Below are positions 28,901 through 34,672 of a stretch of 64,000 nucleotides of DNA, piece by piece. The stretch is from Candidatus Altimarinota bacterium (GTDB taxonomy: Bacteria; Patescibacteriota; Gracilibacteria; JAUYGZ01), in the NCBI GenBank assembly GCA_029233985.1, contig JARGOK010000001.1, positions 87,640 through 151,639 on the forward strand, given 5' to 3'. Below the pieces are notes generated by a model that did no database searches, was not told the DNA's origin, and was given only the letters and a program-made list of their open reading frames with translations. A program made the translations under genes and the position numbers. How positions within the stretch are numbered: the first letter of the stretch is position 1; each line of letters starts with the position of its first letter.

Positions 28901-30660
28901 TTGTGTGATGTAGTCCATCTAATAAAATCGAGAAAATGATCAAAGCTCTGCGTGTAGTCTACGGTCAATTTCAATCCCGGGTTATTCATTACTTTATAAA
29001 TATTATTCTTCTCATTAAAAGCTTTGATAGACTTATCAAGATAGCTCAGCATGATCCTTCCATGCTCAGAGTCTTTTTCTAGCAAATATCGATATTCGTC
29101 ATTATTATTTTTCAAATCGTTCAGCAAATGGTCCATCAAATGCCTCTGTATATATTCTCTTATCCCTATGATACGTTGACTTTTTTCATATGACTTGAGC
29201 TTCATAAAACACTCCAATATCCCTCCCATTGCATTGAGTATTGTGACTGCTTCTCCATAGGCACTATATGGGCTTTTCAAGTAATAATGTGCACCAAAAC
29301 TCTTAAAAAGCATTCTTATGTATTCATCGTTTTTTTGAAGAGGAGTAAGTGCTGTATGAATTGCTGAAGATTCTATGCCTCCAACCTCAATAAGAAACTG
29401 TAAAAATGCTTTTCTTTTCTCGGAGCCAAAAGATGATATGACACTTTTCAGGTCTGCATAAGTATTCCTAAGAGTTTCTTCTTGGGAAGGAGTTATCAGC
29501 CTCATTAATATTTGACTATTGTTTTGCACTCTCTCTCCATCATATTCTTCATTTAGAGTAATTTCACAAGGGATCATCCCTGACTTTGGGAGTTCCTTTA
29601 TCTTGAATACCATCTCTTTTGCATCAGGAGATTTTCTTTCTGCTGCTGTGAGAGGTAGAGGAGTAAAAGTGAAGTATTGACCTTCTGTTGACTCATGAAT
29701 CACTTCATTTTTTTGAGCTAATGGTACATACGTACTCTCTTCACCAATAAGGTGCAGGTACTTTTGACGATCTTCATCAGAAAGAAGAGGAAGGACAGCT
29801 TCTGACGTCTTTGCAAGCCTCTGTCCATAATATGTTTCTTCCCTCATAAGAAGATCTACTCGACTTCCCATAGTCATTTTTTTCCCCTCAAAAGACCTCA
29901 TTAAATCATCGATATGCTTATTGATATAACTCTTTAGTTTTGGTTTCAATTCTCTTTCCTCAAAATGCATACCAGGTGCTAATGATGCAAAGATTGTTTT
30001 CAATATCTCATCAGCCATTTCTTTTTTAGCATATTTTTTGATAGCAGAACCCCTGCTCATTGTTGTAGGAGCAGCAAAGAATTTTGCAGAGTTTTTTTGA
30101 CAATAATAATTCGCTTCAATTTTTTTTTGAGGATCTATTACCCCACCTTTTATAATATGCTCAGAAGATTTTGCTAAGGCACTATTTAGTTCTGTCAAAG
30201 AGCTCGTCCAACCTATGATGAGCTGTCTCCTCAATTGTTCTACAATTCCAAAGGTTTTATTAAATTCCTCTCTCTCTCCTTCAAAAAGATCTCTGAGCTC
30301 ATTTTCCATTTTTGCTACTTTCTCAAGATCTAGATGAAGAACCTGAGAAAATGTTCCTCTCATGAGTTTTTCATCTTTTTTTGGCTTTGGGAAAAGTCTT
30401 TGATTGACCGCATTATGATACTCCGTGACACTTTTACAGCTCGAAACATCATCAGCAAAATAGAAGGGTTCGATAGTCAATATTTCTCTTTTTTCTGGAG
30501 ATTCAGCAGCCGTACTCACTTTTTTTCTTATTTCTAAGACTCCATCACGAAACTCAGCAGAATTCCCTAATGATGGTTGAATCTTTTTCTTAGGCCCTAT
30601 TTTCTCGTTTGGAGCTCTTTCTTGAGAGTTTTGCCGATTTTTTTTCTTTCTTTTAGCCAT
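25978..30660 (-). CDS. Giant repeat protein, 1560 aa
   Basis: A basic N-terminus (MAKRKKKNRQ) is followed by about five diverged repeats of roughly 290-300 aa. The repeat starts show as SGMIPCEITLNEEYDG (about 360), GKLPCKMMTDEEYHR (about 668), TGMIPCDIYKPDEF (about 938) and a weaker one near 1238. The repeat ends show as RIPVLESDVLDPLH (about 600), QILEPSLEAEVYG (about 890), RIPALQSDLNHPLL (about 1183) and KIPVLEPDLHAEIFG (about 1460). Units of the 2602-aa protein align with these, so the two proteins share ancestry. The start at 30660 is chosen because the upstream in-frame start at 30690 lies in the -10 box. First gene of the giant operon. Function unknown. Confidence 0.75.
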   Translation of the reverse strand: MAKRKKKNRQNSQERAPNEKIGPKKKIQPSLGNSAEFRDGVLEIRKKVSTAAESPEKREILTIEPFYFADDVSSCKSVTEYHNAVNQRLFPKPKKDEKLMRGTFSQVLHLDLEKVAKMENELRDLFEGEREEFNKTFGIVEQLRRQLIIGWTSSLTELNSALAKSSEHIIKGGVIDPQKKIEANYYCQKNSAKFFAAPTTMSRGSAIKKYAKKEMADEILKTIFASLAPGMHFEERELKPKLKSYINKHIDDLMRSFEGKKMTMGSRVDLLMREETYYGQRLAKTSEAVLPLLSDEDRQKYLHLIGEESTYVPLAQKNEVIHESTEGQYFTFTPLPLTAAERKSPDAKEMVFKIKELPKSGMIPCEITLNEEYDGERVQNNSQILMRLITPSQEETLRNTYADLKSVISSFGSEKRKAFLQFLIEVGGIESSAIHTALTPLQKNDEYIRMLFKSFGAHYYLKSPYSAYGEAVTILNAMGGILECFMKLKSYEKSQRIIGIREYIQRHLMDHLLNDLKNNNDEYRYLLEKDSEHGRIMLSYLDKSIKAFNEKNNIYKVMNNPGLKLTVDYTQSFDHFLDFIRWTTSHNILGVSSSQVSHKLRIPVLESDVLDPLHTLHKSLKKHEDVESENSSVIQGKALGSVNQKSPEYLNPDASTSVVIQQWQPGKLPCKMMTDEEYHRTSQNKDRVKIFPLQRADFEGYKKRWNDLISQLSPMSEKQEKRFFKIFEDAVFVVGSLCTGSVSGCLRKTSRSKRKRCMKILSKNKTIVTNASIDSYLSIVELLVSLWETQASSSEIIKNIAKNPEQFFKYQLQNSGIDHEVNSKNLKPHFEKLYTEELLDELINSTPKLKCTDGTPLADFKKFLKYLEYDYIAILSKKNTNGLSRLQILEPSLEAEVYGNSSKLEKAARDVPLPDAQELVNPLLPQTVFLRSMSLPDTGMIPCDIYKPDEFPSQASHRQKQFLICLISSEEEEILQKRFQEFTEKYQILPEEHKKLWQRFHEVIIKFEGTLIKSALFAFTNNPNNPSPLAVKTLLKEKIGAAITGNEPYSAYHEAAHRLNIMEDCLEIFSILGVDSKQDFTIALLEFAEKHAVEMIKNGFLSSSRKLKMSMEAGPLAKMIDSFCKKIITELSDEKMSQQLISGRQTLPFREQHLSWDHFIEMIRSCLAINMTYGANKKDTLRIPALQSDLNHPLLTPRRSLKIPSETPQSNAQLSVKMSPQDLPLRSVQEVMASGETINLVLMEEKNSGYSSVAYAQDCNLKHPDIIKKKSIRIKPISRASYQKANDRIDRFLMSASVSTEAQKLKFFEIYDWFQAYRNYAWNAVYDQLKIILRKEELGEPLKTLDAELELRQEMLLIKACKALWKHRKKSPLDLTLMYKKRFLINHLKKSIVHRFPNHDQTNAVISQVLQRAYDNMKGLEKNKVPGLYETELHGLDYIVEHLSLEAASRLRTQSRDAKIPVLEPDLHAEIFGAEALFNYAKKTADQEGIEITTHKNESQSVALEDMTGVISNAVTDLLNDDTYNNEQERLNALNTCRDLIMLTLKNRHQKKNNTSQSSQ

Positions 30661-30689
30661 AGTAAAGGTGGTGTTGACTGAGGTTGACA

Positions 30690-30695
30690 ATTATA
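30690..30695 (-). promoter_or_regulatory. -10 box of the giant-protein operon
   Basis: A perfect TATAAT on the minus strand lies 30 bp before the chosen ATG at 30660. A TATACT overlaps it just upstream. The matching -35 is weak. It suggests that the 1560 > 2602 > 1739 operon has its own start separate from the gene upstream. Confidence 0.5.
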
Positions 30696-30761
30696 GTATA
30701 TATCCTAAAAAAAGAAAGGCTTTTTGCCCTCCTTAATGGTGATTGGAATGATGAGACTACG

Positions 30762-31544
30762 TTATGTGTCATCGTCATCATCGTCGTCATCTGAGAGAGG
30801 GTCTTTGGAGGGTTCCGGGAGGAGACCACGGTCGTCGGCTAATTTGTGCAGTCGCTTTAGGGCGTCCTTCCAATACAAGTCTGCAAAATTTTGAATTCTA
30901 TCAGTCTCGATCTCTTGGCCAGAAGACTCAAAGAATCGAGTGATCATGACTTCAGAGAGATTGACCATGTTTTTGTCTACTCCGTGGTGGTGTGCGAGAG
31001 CGAGAATCGTTTTCATCGGATGAAAAGAAGCATGAGAAAAGATGAGCTGAGTCCATCCTGAGAGGGCCTGAGTCAGTTCTTGACCGTATTGGACCAAGGC
31101 CTTGGTATTTTCTTCAAAGGATTCATTGGGTTTTTCGTCTGGTATGAGGTCTTGCTCATCTTCGAGGATGGTATTTGCCAAGGTTTCCTTCATTTCTGGG
31201 TAAACTAAGCTAAGCACAGCAAGAATAATGGTCACAGGAGTGTTTCGCTCTAGGAGTCGGCTAATAAGGAGGATCAGTCGGTCTTCATTCCGTCTCTGCA
31301 TAAACTCTCGAATCAAGTCAGCAAGACTTCCTTCTCGTTTCTTAGCTTTTTTCTCTTGTTTCCGCTGAGCTTTGGTTGCTTGAGCCGTTTTTCGGCGTTC
31401 TTCTGCAGCTCGTTCAGCAGCTTCTTCGGAAACTCCTGTGGCACCTTCGTCAGGCCCAAAACTCTCGCTTGGTCCGCCTTCTTCGGCAAAGTAGAGGAAG
31501 CGTTTGGGGAGGAGGGGAGATGGATTGTGGAGTGGGTGGATCAT
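30762..31544 (-). CDS. Unknown charged cytoplasmic protein with poly-Asp tail
   Basis: A 260-aa protein when started at ATG 31544 (MIHPLHNPSPLLPKRFLYF); a longer start at 31616 would add 24 residues encoded by a palindromic repeat. Residues about 30-70 are a low-complexity Ala/Glu/Lys/Arg segment (EEAAERAAEERRKT), probably disordered or helical. The middle, about 85-240, is predicted helical without a known motif. The protein ends in eight consecutive Asp residues and a Thr. It is the first gene on the strand that continues into the giant operon, about 100 bp upstream of it, so it may belong to the same system. Confidence 0.6.
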   Translation of the reverse strand: MIHPLHNPSPLLPKRFLYFAEEGGPSESFGPDEGATGVSEEAAERAAEERRKTAQATKAQRKQEKKAKKREGSLADLIREFMQRRNEDRLILLISRLLERNTPVTIILAVLSLVYPEMKETLANTILEDEQDLIPDEKPNESFEENTKALVQYGQELTQALSGWTQLIFSHASFHPMKTILALAHHHGVDKNMVNLSEVMITRFFESSGQEIETDRIQNFADLYWKDALKRLHKLADDRGLLPEPSKDPLSDDDDDDDDT

Positions 31545-31586
31545 GTATGTGGTGGATATCTGATACTCAATGAAAATTTTAACTTT

Positions 31587-31726
31587 GTCATGCCGACCGA
31601 AGGAGTGATAACGCAATGAAGCGGAGAGATCCCTTTGAGCGAGCTAAGGAGAGGGATTTCGACGCTGCCTCTCCTGAGCCCCGGGCCCCTTAAAAGGGAA
31701 GACACACTCCGAACGCTCGCAATGAC
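31587..31726. repeat. GTCATTGCGA-type inverted repeat with a CCCCTT copy inside
   Basis: The outer arms are GTCATGCCGACCGAAGGAGT at 31587 and, reversed, GTCATTGCGAGCGTTCGGAG ending at 31726. Inside are GAGATCCCT and AGGGATTTC, and a CCCCTTAAAAGGG copy at 31676-31702. The GTCATTGCGAGCG type of element is known as a dispersed repeat in many unrelated bacterial genomes. Confidence 0.6.
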
Positions 31727-31752
31727 GTGTGTTTATTTTTGTTTTTTTATTC

Positions 31753-34434
31753 TTACAACTGTTCTAACTGCTCCTGACATTTTTTCAAACTCTCGCGTGA
31801 TGTCGCCAATCGCTCTTTTTCTGCAGCTACCACTTGTTCGGGGGCATTCTTGGCGAACTTTTCATTACTGAGTTTAGCATCCAATTTTTGAATGTAATCC
31901 TCAAGTTTTGCAATTTCCTTTGTCAGGCGCTCTTTTTCCTTGTCAGCATCTACCATACCAGCGAGTGGTATGTGGATTTCAAGACCTTCAACGAATTTTG
32001 AAGTGGATCCTTCTGGAGCCTCACCGCTTTCTTTTACCGTGAGAGACTCGAGTCGCCCGAGGAACTCGATGATGGATGCATTGTCTGAAATCAATTGATG
32101 GTGTTCTTTACTCACAATTTCAGCCTCAATTTTTTTGGCGGGCTCTACCTGGTATTCCGCTCTGAGGTTTCGGATCACAGAAATCGATTCACGGATGAGT
32201 TCGAATTGCTTGTTTGTCTTGTCGCCTGAGAATCCCTGGATTGTTGGCCACTCAGCAGATATCAGCATGCCTTCTTTAGCTACGTGTTTCCACAGCTCTT
32301 CGGTCACGTATGGTGTGAATGGATGCCAGAGCTTAAGGAGCGTTTTGAGAATATACATGAGGATTTGATCCGTTGACTGAACGAGAGACTCGTCCTGCTT
32401 TTGAACCTTTGTGATCTCGATATACCAATCCGCAAGGTCATTCCAAGTAAAAGCATAAAGATTTTCTGCAGCTTGGGAGAATTTGTACTCGGCAATGTCC
32501 TTCGAGGTCGACTCAGATATTTCCTGGAGACGACTGAGGATCCATTTGTCTGCCAAGGTCTTTGGCTCAACTTTCGGTCCCCCTTTTAAGAGGCTAGGGG
32601 TCTCTTCCACAGATATCAGGACATACCGCGCTACGTTCCAGAGTTTATTGACGAAATTTCGGTACCCGGCAATTTTTTCATCGTAGAGCCGACTGTCGTT
32701 TCCTGGTGAAGAGCCGACGAAGAGTGAGAGTCGAAGAGCATCTGCACCGTACTTGTCGATCACATCCAAAGGATTGATACAGGTTTCTGGATTGGACTTG
32801 CTCATTTTCTTTCCTTCTCGTGTCCGAATAAGTCCATGCAAGTAGACTTTTTCAAAAGGCACCTGCCCGGTCATGTAGGTCGTCATGAGGATCATCCTGG
32901 CCACCCAAAAGAAGAGAATATCGTATCCTGTTTCGAGGACCTGAGTCGGGTGAAAAGTTTTGAAGTCGTCGTGTCCATCAATCCATTTGAGAGGAGAGAA
33001 GGTAAAAAGACCAGCAGAAAACCACGTATCGAGCGTATCTGAATCTCGTGTCCATCCTTCTCCGGGCGAGTCTTCTTGAACTTTTACGTCGTCCATGTCC
33101 GAGTCGTTGATCCACACTGGAATTTGATGTCCCCACCAGAGTTGCCGGGAAATACACCAGTCGCGAAGGTTGTCGATCCATTGAAAGTAGGTTTTGTTGA
33201 ATCGGTCGGGGATGATCTCGATTTGTTGGTCGCGAACCACGTGTTGCATCACTTCTTTGAGTGAGTAAGCCCGTCCTTTTTCCAGCTGGAGACCTTCGTG
33301 ATCCCATGAGTCTACTGGGTGATTGACATCGATAAACCATTGCTTTGAGACGAGTGGTTGAATGGGTGTTTTGCATCGAGAACAGACTGAAAGGTTTTGA
33401 GGAATGTCTTCAACATTCGACATGAGTCCAGCTGCCTCGAGGTCCTGGGCAACCGCTTTTTTTGCTGCTTCAACCTCCATACCTGCATATTTGCCAATAC
33501 CTTTGGCGATGGTTCCATCTTCCATAATGACCTGAATCCTTTCAAGTCCGTGATTCTTTGCCATTTCATCATCCACAATACTGTGGTTTGGAGTGACACC
33601 GAGAGCACCAGTTCCAAATTTCATATCAATGTGTTCATCACCTATCACAGCTAATTTAAGTTTTTGCCCGAGAAAATTGGCTTCTAGGGTATTACCAATG
33701 AGGTGCTTGTAGCGCTTGTCTTCAGGATTTACCGCTACACCTGTATCTCCTAATTTTGTCTCAGGACGAGTCGTGGAGATTTCAAAAGGGAAATCCTTGT
33801 CGTACTTGAACGTGTAAAGCTTGGCAGTCGTCTCTTGATAATCCACTTCATCATCCGAAATAGTGGACTGACATCGGGTACACCAGTTTACAATTCTATT
33901 TCCTCGATAAATAAGTCCATCCGTGAACATTTTTTTGAAGGTGGTAAAGACGGTCTTACTCAAGCTTTCGTCGAGGGAGTAGTATTCCCGTGACCAGTCA
34001 CAGGAAGATCCCATTTTTCTTGTTTGGTTTCGAATAGTGTTTTGTGATCCTGCTACGAATTCTTCGATCATCTTGATAAAGGTTTCTCGACCGTAGTCGT
34101 GCCGGGTCTTACCTTCTTTTTCCATCACGTCTTTTTCTACTTTGTTTTGAGTCGCAATCCCAGCGTGGTCTGTCCCAGGTACCCAGAGTGTAGGGTGACC
34201 TTTCATCCGGTGAAAACGAATCATGATATCCTCAAGAGCGAGCATCACAGAATGTCCTAAATGGAGCGTTCCCGTTGCATTCGGAGGCGGCATGGTGATC
34301 ACGAAAGGTTTTTTATCGGACTCCATATTTGGCTCAAAAACACCTGATTCTTCCCACATTTTGTAGAGGGCATCTTCGTAGTCTTTGGCAACGTAAGCTT
34401 TGGGGAGTTCATTTTTTTGAGTCTTGTCGGACAT
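31753..34434 (-). CDS. valS: Valyl-tRNA synthetase
   Basis: An 893-aa class I aminoacyl-tRNA synthetase that charges tRNA-Val. The HIGH motif is in ITMPPPNATGTLHLGHS and the KMSKS motif in EGKKMSKSNPETCINPLDVI. The editing domain has FEISTTRPETKLGDTGVAV. The anticodon-binding domain and the C-terminal coiled-coil arm (DADKEKERLTKEIAKLEDY) are complete. The segment TPSLLKGGPK, about residues 610-620, is encoded by a dispersed CCCCTT/AAGGGG element (32577-32605) and sits in a loop that varies between species. Expression appears to be governed by a Val-codon attenuator upstream. Confidence 0.97.
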   Translation of the reverse strand: MSDKTQKNELPKAYVAKDYEDALYKMWEESGVFEPNMESDKKPFVITMPPPNATGTLHLGHSVMLALEDIMIRFHRMKGHPTLWVPGTDHAGIATQNKVEKDVMEKEGKTRHDYGRETFIKMIEEFVAGSQNTIRNQTRKMGSSCDWSREYYSLDESLSKTVFTTFKKMFTDGLIYRGNRIVNWCTRCQSTISDDEVDYQETTAKLYTFKYDKDFPFEISTTRPETKLGDTGVAVNPEDKRYKHLIGNTLEANFLGQKLKLAVIGDEHIDMKFGTGALGVTPNHSIVDDEMAKNHGLERIQVIMEDGTIAKGIGKYAGMEVEAAKKAVAQDLEAAGLMSNVEDIPQNLSVCSRCKTPIQPLVSKQWFIDVNHPVDSWDHEGLQLEKGRAYSLKEVMQHVVRDQQIEIIPDRFNKTYFQWIDNLRDWCISRQLWWGHQIPVWINDSDMDDVKVQEDSPGEGWTRDSDTLDTWFSAGLFTFSPLKWIDGHDDFKTFHPTQVLETGYDILFFWVARMILMTTYMTGQVPFEKVYLHGLIRTREGKKMSKSNPETCINPLDVIDKYGADALRLSLFVGSSPGNDSRLYDEKIAGYRNFVNKLWNVARYVLISVEETPSLLKGGPKVEPKTLADKWILSRLQEISESTSKDIAEYKFSQAAENLYAFTWNDLADWYIEITKVQKQDESLVQSTDQILMYILKTLLKLWHPFTPYVTEELWKHVAKEGMLISAEWPTIQGFSGDKTNKQFELIRESISVIRNLRAEYQVEPAKKIEAEIVSKEHHQLISDNASIIEFLGRLESLTVKESGEAPEGSTSKFVEGLEIHIPLAGMVDADKEKERLTKEIAKLEDYIQKLDAKLSNEKFAKNAPEQVVAAEKERLATSRESLKKCQEQLEQL
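32577..32605. repeat. CCCCTT/AAGGGG element inside valS
   Basis: Read on the valS strand it is GAGACCCCTAGCCTCTTAAA followed by AGGGGGACC. This matches the intergenic copy at 57685 (GAGACCCCTAACCTCTTGAA). It is in frame, adds about ten codons and creates no stop. Confidence 0.65.
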
Positions 34435-34504
34435 GAGGAGAGGAAGGTTATGAAAGTAAACGTATTGTAGTGGGTTTGCCTGGAGAGATCAAAGTTTGAA
34501 TAAT

Positions 34505-34530
34505 AAAAAAACCGTCTGGGTGACGGCCTC
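34505..34530 (-). terminator. Attenuator terminator in the valS leader
   Basis: On the minus strand CCGTC, a five-base loop ACCCA, GACGG, then seven T (34505-34511), with G-T and A-T pairs extending the stem. It lies 70 bp upstream of the valS start codon and about 30 bp after the leader-peptide stop. Its place inside a leader rather than after a gene marks it as an attenuator. Confidence 0.8.
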
Positions 34531-34561
34531 TGTGAAATCATTTTTCGAAGAGCGTCCCCTA
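34512..34561 (-). promoter_or_regulatory. Mutually exclusive hairpins of the valS attenuator
   Basis: On the minus strand GGGGACG (34553-34559) directly follows the leader stop codon and can pair with CGTCACCC (within 34518-34526), seven pairs with one bulged A. That second segment contains the 5' arm of the terminator, so the two structures exclude each other. GGACG can also pair with CGTCC at the end of the Val codons. This gives the classical 1:2, 2:3 (antiterminator) and 3:4 (terminator) scheme. Confidence 0.7.
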
Positions 34562-34609
34562 GACAAGAGTTTTCTTTTGGACGACGACGACAGTTTGAAA
34601 AGATTTCAT
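34559..34609 (-). CDS. Valine leader peptide of valS
   Basis: A 16-aa open frame, MKSFQTVVVVQKKTLV then TAG, on the minus strand. Four consecutive GTC valine codons lie at 34580-34591 and a fifth is the last sense codon. It begins about 15 nt after the predicted transcription start, and its stop codon abuts the antiterminator segment. By analogy with enterobacterial ilv and pheST leaders, a ribosome stalled for lack of charged tRNA-Val at the Val run would free segment 2 to pair with segment 3 and let transcription enter valS. The peptide itself probably has no function. Confidence 0.8.
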   Translation of the reverse strand: MKSFQTVVVVQKKTLV

Positions 34610-34630
34610 AGTAATTTATAACACCTTTCA

Positions 34631-34658
34631 AGTATACTATTGAGGTAATGAAAGTCAA
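34631..34658 (-). promoter_or_regulatory. Promoter of the valS leader transcript
   Basis: On the minus strand TTGACT (34653-34658), 16 bp, TATACT (34631-34636). The predicted start at about 34624 gives a leader of about 190 nt before valS. It lies back to back with tsaD, whose ATG is at 34673. Confidence 0.7.
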
Positions 34659-34672
34659 TTATTCCCTTTATA

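Noticed and set aside
31545..31616. Upstream start for the 260-aa protein
   Set aside because: The 24 extra residues are encoded by the outer arm of the GTCATTGCGA-type repeat; ATG 31544 begins the plausible protein.
34435..34660. T-box riboswitch upstream of valS
   Set aside because: The leader is only about 190 nt and lacks the T-box sequence TGGNACCGCG and a specifier loop. The Val-rich leader frame explains the terminator better.
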